Positions 7,666 to 16,634 of a stretch of DNA of 64,000 nt are shown piece after piece. The stretch lies in the NCBI GenBank assembly GCA_964495555.1, contig CAZBWA010000002.1:1-64000 (forward strand), written 5' to 3'. Origin of the DNA: VGCC01 sp964495555 (lineage in GTDB: Bacteria > Actinomycetota > Actinomycetes > S36-B12). How positions within the stretch are numbered: the stretch's first letter is position 1; each line of letters begins with the position of its first letter. The translations under genes and the position numbers were made by a program. The notes below the pieces were generated by a model, which was not told where the DNA came from, did not search any database, and saw nothing but the letters and a program-made list of their open reading frames with translations.

Positions 7666-7794
7666 ATGAGCACACTCAACGAATTCGTCCACCATCCGGT
7701 GGTCCGCGGCATGCGGACCGGAGCAGCAGTACTGGTCTCCGGAATCCTCACCGGCAGCGTCGTTTACGCAGTCTCCGTCGTCATCGGGGGCTAG
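7666..7794 (+). CDS. 42-residue single-span membrane peptide between mraZ and rsmH
   Basis: A small gene with a strong ribosome site (GAAGGGGAAG) before ATG 7666, ending 6 nt before rsmH. The peptide has a short hydrophilic N-terminus with HHPVVRGMR, then one hydrophobic helix (about residues 19-40) rich in Val, Gly and Ala, ending in VVIGG; an N-in topology is likely. The frame is open upstream to GTG 7528, which overlaps the mraZ stop as GTGA, so an 88-residue form is possible, but that extension is low-complexity Pro/Gly and lacks a ribosome site. I do not recognise the family. Its place inside the dcw operon suggests a role in division or wall synthesis, which is inference. Confidence 0.6.
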   Translation: MSTLNEFVHHPVVRGMRTGAAVLVSGILTGSVVYAVSVVIGG

Positions 7795-7800
7795 GAAGCC

Positions 7801-8772
7801 ATGGAGTTCGAGGGCGTCGACTACGTCCCGCAGCACGAACCGGTGCTGCGGGAACGGGTCTTCGCCCTCCTCGCGCCCGCGCTGACCGAGGCGGAGCCGA
7901 TCCTCGTGGACGCGACCCTCGGTCTCGGTGGACACGCATTGTTCGCACTCGAGCAGGTGCCAGGGCTGCGTGTGATCGGAATCGATCGAGATGCCCAAGC
8001 ACTCGCCGTCAGCCGCGAGCGGCTCGCGATGTTCGCGGACCGGGTCACGCTCGTGCATGCGGTCTATGACCACATCACCGAGGTTCTCCACGACCTCGGT
8101 CATCCCCACGTCAACGGGATCCTGTTCGACTTAGGTGTCTCGTCGATGCAGTTGGACGATCCCCGTCGCGGGTTCTCGTATGCGCGCGATGTCACCCTCG
8201 ACATGCGCATGGACCTGTCGGGTGCCGTCACCGCAGCGGACATCGTCAACTCCTACTCCGAGAAGGACCTCGCACGCATCCTGCGCACCTACGGCGAGGA
8301 GCGCTTCGCGTCGCGTATCGCCCGTCGCATCGTCCAGGAGCGTGCACAGGCGCCGTTCACCTCGTCCGCGCGACTCGTCGAGGTGGTCCGGGAATCGATT
8401 CCCGCCCCGGCACGACGCCACGGTGGCAACCCCGCCAAGCGGACCTTCCAGGCGCTGCGCATCGAGGTGAACGACGAGCTCGCGGTCTTGGAGCGCGCAC
8501 TCCCGCAGGCCCTGGAGGCGTTGGAGGTCGGTGGCCGCATCGTTGTCATGAGCTACCAGTCCCTCGAGGACACGATCGTCAAGGGCGTGCTGGCCGAGGC
8601 CACCCGCGTGCGCGTCCCCCACGACCTGCCCGTGATCCCGGCGAGTGCGGAGCCGGAGTTCCATCTCGTCACGCGCGGTGCGCAGACGGCCACCGAGGCC
8701 GAGACGATCGAGAACCCGCGTGCGGCGTCCGTGCGGATCCGCGCTGCCGAGCGTGTGCGGTGGGCGGCATGA
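7801..8772 (+). CDS. rsmH: 16S rRNA (cytosine-1402 N4) methyltransferase RsmH
   Basis: 323 residues, normal length. The sequence opens with the family signature HEPVLRERV, then the SAM-binding DATLGLGGHA (residues 38-47), IGIDRDAQAL, GILFDLGVSSMQLDDPRRGFS, and a C-terminal NPAKRTFQALRIEVNDEL plus SYQSLED. It methylates C1402 in the ribosomal P site. This is the old mraW, in its conserved place after mraZ. Its stop overlaps the ftsL start as ATGA. Confidence 0.97.
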   Translation: MEFEGVDYVPQHEPVLRERVFALLAPALTEAEPILVDATLGLGGHALFALEQVPGLRVIGIDRDAQALAVSRERLAMFADRVTLVHAVYDHITEVLHDLGHPHVNGILFDLGVSSMQLDDPRRGFSYARDVTLDMRMDLSGAVTAADIVNSYSEKDLARILRTYGEERFASRIARRIVQERAQAPFTSSARLVEVVRESIPAPARRHGGNPAKRTFQALRIEVNDELAVLERALPQALEALEVGGRIVVMSYQSLEDTIVKGVLAEATRVRVPHDLPVIPASAEPEFHLVTRGAQTATEAETIENPRAASVRIRAAERVRWAA

Positions 8773-9467
8773 GCACGATCGAGGCGGTGGCCGAGGTGCC
8801 CGCGGAGACCACGGTCGAGACCACGGAGTCCGTGACCGAGTTCGCCACACCGCGTGTGAGTCGCCGTGCGCGCGCCCGTGCCCACCTCACGCTCGTCGCG
8901 CCGCTGAGTCCGGATCGGGCCAGCCGTGGCACCTTCGTCGTGATCATCACTGCGATCCTGGCGCTCGCGCTGCTCGCCATGTTGGTCATCAACACCTCGC
9001 TGGCACAGGGATCCTTCACGGTCCAGGCACTGCGCGCCGAGTATCAGGACCTTCAGGAGCAGGAGCAGGCGTTGCTCGAGGAGGTTTCCGCCGCCTCCGC
9101 ACCGATCGCGCTGGAGTACCGGGCACGGGAACTGGGCATGGTGCCGAGCATGACCCCGGTCTTCGTGCGGGTCCCCGATGGTCGCGTCCTGGGCAAGCCC
9201 CGCCCGGCGCCGGGCATCGCCTCGCAGACGACGGCGCGCATCACCGCGACATCCGACCTCACGACCGATCTGGCTGCGCTGCCGACGACATTCGCGGACG
9301 CCAAGGGCTACACGACTCCGGGCACGGCATCACCGACGACCTCCGGTGAAGACCTCCTGTGGCAGGAACTCGCACCACGCGCTCTCGTGATCCCGGGGCA
9401 ACCTCTGATCGTGGACACGGTGGTGGGTCCCGATGACCAACTCAGCGCGGAGCCGGTGACGGACTGA
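8769..9467 (+). CDS. ftsL: Cell division protein FtsL-like, septum formation initiator
   Basis: 232 residues from the ATG at 8769 that overlaps the rsmH stop. A basic cytoplasmic N-terminus (VSRRARARAHL) is followed by one membrane helix at about residues 54-77 and a Leu/Gln/Glu heptad coiled coil at residues 85-108, the FtsL/DivIC-type architecture. The extracytoplasmic tail beyond residue 130 is long, Thr/Ala/Pro rich and probably disordered. FtsL bridges FtsQ and FtsI/FtsW at the septum. Sequence conservation in this family is poor, so the call rests on topology, coiled coil and position between rsmH and ftsI. Confidence 0.85.
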   Translation: MSTIEAVAEVPAETTVETTESVTEFATPRVSRRARARAHLTLVAPLSPDRASRGTFVVIITAILALALLAMLVINTSLAQGSFTVQALRAEYQDLQEQEQALLEEVSAASAPIALEYRARELGMVPSMTPVFVRVPDGRVLGKPRPAPGIASQTTARITATSDLTTDLAALPTTFADAKGYTTPGTASPTTSGEDLLWQELAPRALVIPGQPLIVDTVVGPDDQLSAEPVTD

Positions 9468-9468
9468 C

Positions 9469-11274
9469 ATGACCACCGGCACACGCAACCGCCCGCGGAC
9501 ACAGCCACGTGTCCCCAGCGGTCCCGTCGACGGAGGGTGGTCGCACCGACCCCTGTCGCTGGGCGACGTGCCGAAGCGAGGCGCCATCCTTCTCGTTGCG
9601 ACCGCGATCGTGCTGACGCTCTTCGCGGGGCGACTCGTCGAACTCCAGGTCTTCCGCGGACAAAGCCTCGCCAGTGCAGCACTCGACCAGCGTCTGCGGA
9701 CCGCCGAGATCCCCGCGCAGCGCGGCATGATCCTCGACTCGGCAGGGGATCCCCTCGCCGTCACCGTCGAGGCGCGGAACGTCACCGCAGACCAGACGTT
9801 GATCGACGACCCCGCCGCGGCGGCCGCACGCCTCGCACCGATCCTGGGAATGGACAGCGCGGAACTTGTGACCCGGCTCACGGGTGATCGACGTTTCGTC
9901 TACATCGCCAAGACCATCACGCCCGAGACATGGAATCGCATCGACGACTTGGATGTGCCCGGGATCTTCAGTGAGATCACCTCGCGACGGGTTTACCCCG
10001 GTGGTGAGCTCGCCGCGAACGTGGTCGGTTTCGTCGGTGCCGAGGGTGCGGGCATGGGCGGCATCGAATACGCGTTGAACAAGGAGCTCTCCGGTATCGC
10101 AGGATCGCAGACGTATGAAAAGGGGCCCGGCGGGCGCGTGATCCCCACGGCCAACGTGGAGCGCGTCGATGCCCAACCGGGAATGGACGTGCAGCTCACC
10201 ATCGATCGGGACATCCAGTTCGTCGCGCAGGAGGCGATCGCCAAGGCGGTGCGTGACGCACGTGCGGCCAGCGGGACCGTCGTGGTCATGGAGGCGAAGA
10301 CCGGGCGGATCCTCGCGATGGCGACGGCTCCGACCTTCGACGCGAACGATCCCGGCGCTTCTCTCGCGGAGAACCGCGGCAATCGCGCACTCACGGATGT
10401 GTTCGAGCCGGGCTCCACCGGCAAGGTCATCACCCTCGCGGGAGTGGTGAATGAGGGTGCTGCCAACCCCTACACCGTCTTCAAGGTCCCCGGCGGCCTC
10501 CCGCGCGGAGGGAAGGTCTTCAAGGATCACACCCCGCACGGGAAACTGCGCCTCACCCTCAGCGGCATCATGGCGCAGTCGAGCAATATCGGAACGATCC
10601 TCGCCGCCGAGCGCATCGGCGAGAACAAGCTCTACGACTACGTGAAGAAGTTCGGCGTCGGGGAGGAGACCGGCACTAACTTCCCCGCGGAGGGTGATGG
10701 CTACGTGCCACCCGTCGAGAATTGGTCGGCCACGTCGATGCCGACCATCGCCTTCGGGCAGGGGCTCAGCGTCAACGCCGTGCAGGCCACCAACGTCTTC
10801 GCCACCGTGGCCAACGGCGGAGTGCGCTTGAGTCCACGCATCGTCGACTCCCTGGTCACTCCCGAAGGTGAGGTGATCGCGCCCGAGCCGCAGACGAAGA
10901 CACGTGTGATCTCGCGAGTGGCGGCCCAGCAGGTCCTCGCGATGCTCGAGACCGTCGTGGGCGACGGCGGCACGGCGCCCATGGCGAAGATCCCCGGTTA
11001 TCGCGTCGGCGGGAAGACCGGAACCGCGCAGTACGTGGATCCGCGCTGCGGCTGCTACAACGGAGACGTCGTTGCCTCCTTCATCGGTGTCGCACCCATC
11101 GACGACCCAGAACTGGTGGTCGCGGTGTTCGTCTCCCAACCGCGGAGCGGTCGATACGGCGGACAGTTGGGCGGGCCTGTGTTCAAGCGGGTGATGACAT
11201 ACTCCCTGCAAGCTCGTCAGATCCCGCCCACGGGAACCCGGGCGCCCGGGATCCCCCTCTCCGCGAAGGGGTAG
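9469..11274 (+). CDS. ftsI: Septal transpeptidase FtsI (class B penicillin-binding protein)
   Basis: 601 residues. It has one N-terminal membrane anchor (about residues 37-54), a PBP dimerisation domain (GMILDSAGDPLAVT onward), then the transpeptidase with SxxK at Ser316-Thr-Gly-Lys319, SSN at 371-373 and KTGTA from Lys516. It crosslinks septal peptidoglycan as partner of FtsW. A CGCGCY-type segment just after the KTG box adds three Cys residues in an extracytoplasmic domain, potentially a disulfide target for the DsbA-like protein encoded near 49.3 kb (inference). It starts 1 nt after ftsL. Confidence 0.96.
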   Translation: MTTGTRNRPRTQPRVPSGPVDGGWSHRPLSLGDVPKRGAILLVATAIVLTLFAGRLVELQVFRGQSLASAALDQRLRTAEIPAQRGMILDSAGDPLAVTVEARNVTADQTLIDDPAAAAARLAPILGMDSAELVTRLTGDRRFVYIAKTITPETWNRIDDLDVPGIFSEITSRRVYPGGELAANVVGFVGAEGAGMGGIEYALNKELSGIAGSQTYEKGPGGRVIPTANVERVDAQPGMDVQLTIDRDIQFVAQEAIAKAVRDARAASGTVVVMEAKTGRILAMATAPTFDANDPGASLAENRGNRALTDVFEPGSTGKVITLAGVVNEGAANPYTVFKVPGGLPRGGKVFKDHTPHGKLRLTLSGIMAQSSNIGTILAAERIGENKLYDYVKKFGVGEETGTNFPAEGDGYVPPVENWSATSMPTIAFGQGLSVNAVQATNVFATVANGGVRLSPRIVDSLVTPEGEVIAPEPQTKTRVISRVAAQQVLAMLETVVGDGGTAPMAKIPGYRVGGKTGTAQYVDPRCGCYNGDVVASFIGVAPIDDPELVVAVFVSQPRSGRYGGQLGGPVFKRVMTYSLQARQIPPTGTRAPGIPLSAKG

Positions 11275-11276
11275 CC

Positions 11277-12746
11277 GTGCACGCAGCCCCGGGCGAGAAC
11301 TCCGCGGATTTCACCGCGGTGGTCCTCGCCACTGGAGGACGCATGGAAGTCCCCGGCGACACCGTCCTCACCTCCGTGACCCTGGATTCGCGATCCGTGG
11401 AACCAGGTGCACTCTTCGCGGCCCTCCCCGGTCATCGCACCCACGGGCGCGCGTTCATCGCCGATGCCGTCGCACGTGGTGCGGCGGCGATCATCACGGA
11501 TGACAGGGGTGCCGAGATCGCCCGCACGCAGGGTGTCCCGGTCGCCGTCTACGACGATCCGCGCGCATCGCTCGCCGACATCTGCCGCGTCGTCTACGGA
11601 GCGAGCGATGGCATCACACTGCTCGGTGTCACCGGCACGAATGGAAAGACGTCCGTCGCCTTCATGATGGCTGGGGGACTGCGAGCGTCCGGCATCCCCT
11701 CCGCACTCATCGGCACGCTCGGAATCAACATCGGGGAGTCGTGGCGCGCATCGATGCGGACCACGCCGGAAGCCCCGGAACTCCATCGTCTCTTCCGCGA
11801 GTGCCGCGACACCGGCATCGATCACGCCGTGATGGAGGTCTCGAGCATCGCGGCGACCGAGTCCCGGGTCCGAGGGCTGACCTTCGCCGTCATGGTCTTC
11901 ACCAACCTCAGCCAGGACCACCTCGATTACCACGGATCCATGGAGGCGTACTACCAGGCGAAGCGTTCTCTGTTCGATGGGGAGACGGCGCGGCAGGCCG
12001 TCGTCTGCGTGGACACCGAGTGGGGCCTGCGGTTGGCCGAGGAAGTGGACGTGCCGGTGATCACCGTGGCGACCGAGGGCCGGGATGCGGACTGGACCGC
12101 CGAGTTCGCGGGTGGCTGGCAGGTCCGGGGGCCGGGATTCCACGAGCGCGGGAACGAGATGCTCCCGGCATTCGTCATCGCGAACCGGCTATGCGCCACA
12201 GCGGCACTGCACGCCTGCGGCGTGCCCGCCCACCACGCATGGACCGCAGTCGGCGACGTCGCGGTGCCTGGGCGGATGGAGATGGTCGAACAGATCGGTG
12301 GAGTGAACGTCTGGGTCGATTACGCGCATACCCCCGAGGCGGTCGCCCGAGCTCTGCGGGCCCTCCGGGACTCGTCCTCGGGTCGTCTGATCACCGTCGT
12401 GGGTGCGGGTGGCGAACGGGATGCGGACAAGCGTGGAGCCATGGGTCGTAGCGCGGCGGAGTACTCGGACGTGGTCATCGTCACCGACGACAATCCGCGC
12501 TCGGAGGATCCTGCGTCGATCCGGACCGCGGTGATCGACGGGGCGCGGGGGGTCGTCGGCCCACACATCGAGGAGGTGGCCCCGCGTGCGGAGGCCATTC
12601 ACGCCGCGATCCGTGCGGGTCGACCGGGCGATGTGGTGGCCATCCTGGGCAAGGGAGCGGAGACCTACCAGGAGATCGGTGGGATCCGGCACCCCTTCGA
12701 CGACCGCGACATGGTGCGTCGACTCGCACGGGAGTTACGGACATGA
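11277..12746 (+). CDS. murE: UDP-MurNAc-tripeptide synthetase MurE
   Basis: 489 residues. It has an N-terminal Mur domain, the ATP loop GVTGTNGKTS (about residues 121-130), a central domain with DHLDYHGSMEAYY and the carbamylated-Lys region, and a C-terminal ligase domain. The diamino-acid motif reads DNPR (Asp405-Arg408), the signature of meso-diaminopimelate-adding enzymes; lysine-adding enzymes vary at the Arg. It therefore should add meso-DAP to UDP-MurNAc-Ala-Glu. The GTG start lies 2 nt after ftsI with AAGGGG in front. It overlaps murF by 4 nt. Confidence 0.96.
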   Translation: MHAAPGENSADFTAVVLATGGRMEVPGDTVLTSVTLDSRSVEPGALFAALPGHRTHGRAFIADAVARGAAAIITDDRGAEIARTQGVPVAVYDDPRASLADICRVVYGASDGITLLGVTGTNGKTSVAFMMAGGLRASGIPSALIGTLGINIGESWRASMRTTPEAPELHRLFRECRDTGIDHAVMEVSSIAATESRVRGLTFAVMVFTNLSQDHLDYHGSMEAYYQAKRSLFDGETARQAVVCVDTEWGLRLAEEVDVPVITVATEGRDADWTAEFAGGWQVRGPGFHERGNEMLPAFVIANRLCATAALHACGVPAHHAWTAVGDVAVPGRMEMVEQIGGVNVWVDYAHTPEAVARALRALRDSSSGRLITVVGAGGERDADKRGAMGRSAAEYSDVVIVTDDNPRSEDPASIRTAVIDGARGVVGPHIEEVAPRAEAIHAAIRAGRPGDVVAILGKGAETYQEIGGIRHPFDDRDMVRRLARELRT

Positions 12747-14128
12747 CCCCGATCACGCTGGAGGAGTTGGCTCGGGCGGTGAACTGTCCAGTAACGGGGA
12801 ATACGACCCCGGCGATCCGTGGAGTCAGCGTCGACACACGCACGGTCAACCCCGGCGATGCCTTTTTCGCGATGCCCGGTGCACGGGTGGATCCCCACGA
12901 CCTGATCCCCGATGCGGTTGCAGCAGGAGCCGTCGTGGTCGTCGCCGAACGCGACGTCCCCGACATCGGGATCCCGGTTCTGCGCGTCACCGATGCGCAG
13001 GCGGCGCTGGGTCAGCTCGGCCACTGGTATTGGCGCGAGCGTCTGGACTGCACGACAGTGGGAATCACGGGGTCCAGCGGTAAGACCACGACCAAGGACC
13101 TGATCGCCCAGATCCTGGAGGCCGCGGGACCGACGGTGTCGCCCCGGGGCTCGTTCAACACCGAAGTGGGGGTGCCGCTCACCATCCTGTCCGCGGACAC
13201 CGCAACACGATTCCTCGTCCTCGAAATGGGAATGCGCGGTCTGGGACACATCGAGCACCTGACGCGGATCGCCACCCCCGATGTCGCGGTGGTCACGAAC
13301 GTGGGGCATGCCCATGTGGAGTTGCTGGGCAGCATCGACCAGATCGCCGTGGCCAAGGGTGAACTGGTCGCCGGGCTGAACCCACGTGGAACCGCTGTCT
13401 TGAATGCCGATGACCCGCGCGTGCTCGCCATGCGTGAACGGACGACCGCCTCGATCCTCACCTACGGTCGCGCGGAGGATGCCGACTTGCGCGCGCAGGA
13501 CATCCGGGTCGCGCGCTCGTCGGTCGACTTCCACGTCGTGGACCGTCGCGCAGGCGCGGAGTGCACCGTCCACCTGGCCTACGTCGGAGAGCACAACGTC
13601 CTCAACGCCCTCGCGGCCCTGGGTGCGGCGCTGGCATGCGGTGCCTCCCTGGCAGATGCGGCACACGCGCTCGGGAACGCGCGTCCACGCAGCGCGATGC
13701 GCATGGAGATGCTGACGGCACCGGGTGGCTTCGTCGTGATCAACGACGCCTACAACGCGAATCCCGAGTCGACCAAGGCCGCACTCAGTGCGCTCGCGGC
13801 CATGGAGGGACGGACCTGGGCGGTCCTCGGTGAGATGCGTGAGTTGGGACCGGAGTCCGCAGTCCTCCATGCCAAGGTCGGCCGCTGGGCCGGGCACGTC
13901 GGTATCGACCGACTGCTGTGTGTGGGGGAGGGGACACGCCCTACCCACGAGGCGGCATCGGCTTCGGGGGTCGAGTCCCTATGGTTGCCGGACGCGGATG
14001 ACGCCGTCGCGGCCTTGTCCTCCGAACTCGGGTCCGGTGACGTCGTCCTGGTGAAGGCGTCACGGAGCATCGGACTCGAGAGGATCGTCCAGGCACTCAT
14101 GGCGCCGACGGGAGGTGGAGCCGCATGA
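12743..14128 (+). CDS. murF: UDP-MurNAc-pentapeptide synthetase MurF
   Basis: 461 residues. Family signs are VSVDTRTVNPGDAFFA near the N-terminus, the ATP loop GITGSSGKTTTKD (about residues 109-121), NVGHAHVELLGS, and INDAYNANPESTKAAL in the C-terminal domain. It adds D-Ala-D-Ala to complete the cytoplasmic pentapeptide precursor. It is ATGA-coupled to murE before it and mraY after it. Confidence 0.97.
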   Translation: MTPITLEELARAVNCPVTGNTTPAIRGVSVDTRTVNPGDAFFAMPGARVDPHDLIPDAVAAGAVVVVAERDVPDIGIPVLRVTDAQAALGQLGHWYWRERLDCTTVGITGSSGKTTTKDLIAQILEAAGPTVSPRGSFNTEVGVPLTILSADTATRFLVLEMGMRGLGHIEHLTRIATPDVAVVTNVGHAHVELLGSIDQIAVAKGELVAGLNPRGTAVLNADDPRVLAMRERTTASILTYGRAEDADLRAQDIRVARSSVDFHVVDRRAGAECTVHLAYVGEHNVLNALAALGAALACGASLADAAHALGNARPRSAMRMEMLTAPGGFVVINDAYNANPESTKAALSALAAMEGRTWAVLGEMRELGPESAVLHAKVGRWAGHVGIDRLLCVGEGTRPTHEAASASGVESLWLPDADDAVAALSSELGSGDVVLVKASRSIGLERIVQALMAPTGGGAA

Positions 14129-15192
14129 GACTCGTGGTGATCGCCATGACGATCTCGACGCTCATCTCGCTTTTCGGAACGCCCGTGCTCATTCGGATCC
14201 TCGCCCGTCACGGCTACGCGCAGGCGATCCGGACATCGACGGAAACCGAGCTGTACCCCGCGCACGAAGGAAAGCGTGGAACACCCTCGATGGGTGGCGT
14301 GGCGATCCTCATCGCCGTGGTGGCCGGCTACTTCCTCACCCACCTCCTGACCATGCGTCCCCTGGCGATGTCCGGCGTGCTCGTCATCTTCCTCATGGTC
14401 GGGCTCGGTGTGGTGGGGTTCGCCGATGACTACCTGAAGATCTTCAAGCAGCGCAGCACCGGGTTGCGGGCGCGCACGAAACTCATCGGTCAGGCAGTCG
14501 TGGCACTGACATTCGCGTTCCTCTCCGTCCAATTCCCGGACGCGGACGGGCAGACGGCCGCGTCGATGGCGATCTCCTTCGTGCGCGACACCCCCCTCGT
14601 GCTCCCGCTCGGTCTGTTCCTCGTCTGGGTGTGGTTCCTCGTGACGGCCACGACCAACGGTGTGAACCTCACCGACGGGCTCGACGGACTCGCGGTGGGC
14701 GCCTCGGTCATGAGCTTCCTGGCCTACGTGCTCCTGAGCATCTGGCAGTACGGACAGAACTGCGCCTTCGAGGTCACGCCCTTCTGTTACAGCACCCAGA
14801 ATCCGTTGGACCTGGCCATCGTCGCGGCATCCGCGGCGGGGGCGAGTTTCGGATTCCTCTGGTGGAACACGGCACCGGCGCGGATCTTCATGGGCGATAC
14901 CGGTTCCCTGGCCCTGGGCGGCGGCATCGCGGGCTTGGCCATCATGACCCGCACGGAACTCCTGCTGCCCCTCCTCGCCGGGCTCTTCCTGATCATCACC
15001 GTGTCCGTGATCCTGCAGGTCGGTTCGTTCAAGTTGACCGGCCGCCGCGTCTTCCGGATGGCACCCCTCCATCACCATTTCGAGATGCGCGGGTGGCCGG
15101 AGATCCAGATCGTCGTGCGTTTCTGGATCATCCAAGGCGTGTGTATCGGTGCGGGCCTGGGCATCTTCTACGCCGAGTGGGTTCGCGCGTGA
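14125..15192 (+). CDS. mraY: Phospho-MurNAc-pentapeptide translocase MraY
   Basis: 355 residues with about ten membrane helices. Signatures are GKRGTPSMGGVAIL (near residue 50), FADDYLKIFKQRSTGLRARTK with the catalytic Asp pair, TNGVNLTDGLDGLA, FMGDTGSLALGG and APLHHHFE. It transfers phospho-MurNAc-pentapeptide to undecaprenyl phosphate to form lipid I at the inner membrane face. Both neighbours overlap by 4 nt. Confidence 0.97.
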   Translation: MRLVVIAMTISTLISLFGTPVLIRILARHGYAQAIRTSTETELYPAHEGKRGTPSMGGVAILIAVVAGYFLTHLLTMRPLAMSGVLVIFLMVGLGVVGFADDYLKIFKQRSTGLRARTKLIGQAVVALTFAFLSVQFPDADGQTAASMAISFVRDTPLVLPLGLFLVWVWFLVTATTNGVNLTDGLDGLAVGASVMSFLAYVLLSIWQYGQNCAFEVTPFCYSTQNPLDLAIVAASAAGASFGFLWWNTAPARIFMGDTGSLALGGGIAGLAIMTRTELLLPLLAGLFLIITVSVILQVGSFKLTGRRVFRMAPLHHHFEMRGWPEIQIVVRFWIIQGVCIGAGLGIFYAEWVRA

Positions 15193-16634
15193 CCGGAGTC
15201 GACGGCGCCACCCGGGCGTCCGCGTGGGACCAGTGGCAGGTCTGCGTCGTGGGCCTCGGTGTCGCCGGCTACGCGGCGGCGGATGCGCTCATGCAAGTGG
15301 GAGCGTCCGTGCGTGTCCTCGACTCCTCGGACTCGGCTGCCGTCCGCGCGAAGGGTGACGTGCTGGCCACGCTCGGCGCCGACGTGCGCACGGGTCTCGA
15401 CGGACGGCTGGGATCGGCCCTGGACGGCTGCGACCTCATGGTCGTGTCGCCCGGCCTGCCTCCTCAGCACGCGTGGATCACCGAATGCCTGGAACGGTCC
15501 ATCCCCGTCTGGGGCGAGCTCGAGTTGGCCTGGCGCCTCCGGCCGAGCGTCGATCCCGCGCCGTGGCTGTGCGTGACCGGCACAAACGGGAAGACCACGG
15601 CCACCCTGATGTTGGATTCGATGCTGCGCGCGGGAGGGCATGCCTCCGTGGCCGCCGGCAACATCGGGACATCCCTCGTCGACGTCGTGATGCATGACAG
15701 TCCCGATGTGATCGCCGTCGAAGTCGGCGCCCCACAACTTCCCTTCGTCACCTCGATGAGTCCGCTGGCGTCCGTATGCATCAACATCGCGCCGGATCAC
15801 ATCGATCATTTCGGGAGTTTCGACTCCTACTGGAGTGCGAAAGCCCGCGTGTACCACCTGACGCAAGCGGCCGCAGTCTTCAACGCCGACGAACCCGATA
15901 CGCGCGCGATGGTGGAGGACGCAGATGTCATCGACGGGTGCCGGGGAATCGGGATCACCCTCTCCACGCCGGCCATCGGCATGCTCGGAGTCGTCGACGG
16001 GCTTCTCGTCGATCGGGCGTTCATCGACGATCGACGCGAGCGAGCCCAGGAGTTGGCCTCGGTCGCCGACGTCCAGCCGGCTGCGCCCCACAACGTCGTG
16101 AACGCGCTCGCGGCCGCTGCGCTGGCGCGCGCCTTCGGGGTCGCCCCCGCCGCCGTACGCGATGGGCTCCGGAACTTCGTCCCCGCCCACCATCGGATCA
16201 GCGACGTAGGGACGGTCGCAGGGGTCCGCTTCGTGGACGACAGCAAGGCCACGAACGCCCACGCGGCACTCGCCTCCGTGGCCGCCTACCCCTCGGTCGT
16301 CTGGATCGCCGGTGGTCTGGCGAAGGGTCAGGACTTCGACGACCTGGTGCAGCGGATCGCACCGCGCCTGCGCGGGGTCGTCCTCCTCGGACGGGATCGC
16401 GCCGTGATCGCCGAGGCCCTGAGCCGACACGCGCCCGAGGTCCCCGTCGTGGAGGTGGATCGCACGGACACTGGTGTCATGGAGACCGTGGTCGACCTGG
16501 CGCTGCAGCATGCCCAGGCGGGGGACACCGTGCTCCTGGCCCCGGGCTGCGCCTCGTGGGACATGTTCCGCGACTACGCGCAGCGTGGCGAGCTCTTCGC
16601 GGCGGCGGCCCGCGGGCGCGGGGCCACGACGTGA
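15189..16634 (+). CDS. murD: UDP-MurNAc-alanine D-glutamate ligase MurD
   Basis: 481 residues from GTG 15189 (GTGA overlap with mraY); the frame is open further upstream inside mraY but without support. It shows an N-terminal Rossmann-like VVGLGVAGYAAADAL, MVVSPGLPPQH, the ATP loop CVTGTNGKTTATLM, NIAPDHIDHFGSFDSYWSAK, HNVVNALAAAA, and FVDDSKATNAHAAL. It adds D-Glu to UDP-MurNAc-L-Ala. The usual ELSSFQL-type motif after the ATP domain reads EVGAPQL here; the Gln-Leu is kept but the Ser/Phe positions differ. I regard it as a functional variant. Confidence 0.95.
   Translation: MTGVDGATRASAWDQWQVCVVGLGVAGYAAADALMQVGASVRVLDSSDSAAVRAKGDVLATLGADVRTGLDGRLGSALDGCDLMVVSPGLPPQHAWITECLERSIPVWGELELAWRLRPSVDPAPWLCVTGTNGKTTATLMLDSMLRAGGHASVAAGNIGTSLVDVVMHDSPDVIAVEVGAPQLPFVTSMSPLASVCINIAPDHIDHFGSFDSYWSAKARVYHLTQAAAVFNADEPDTRAMVEDADVIDGCRGIGITLSTPAIGMLGVVDGLLVDRAFIDDRRERAQELASVADVQPAAPHNVVNALAAAALARAFGVAPAAVRDGLRNFVPAHHRISDVGTVAGVRFVDDSKATNAHAALASVAAYPSVVWIAGGLAKGQDFDDLVQRIAPRLRGVVLLGRDRAVIAEALSRHAPEVPVVEVDRTDTGVMETVVDLALQHAQAGDTVLLAPGCASWDMFRDYAQRGELFAAAARGRGATT

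Noticed and set aside
14631..15188. Upstream extensions of murD, and likewise of ftsW, ftsZ, trpB and others within the preceding gene
   Set aside because: The added sequences are Arg/Gly/His-rich out-of-frame readings of the preceding gene; the GTGA/ATGA overlaps and family N-termini give the true starts.
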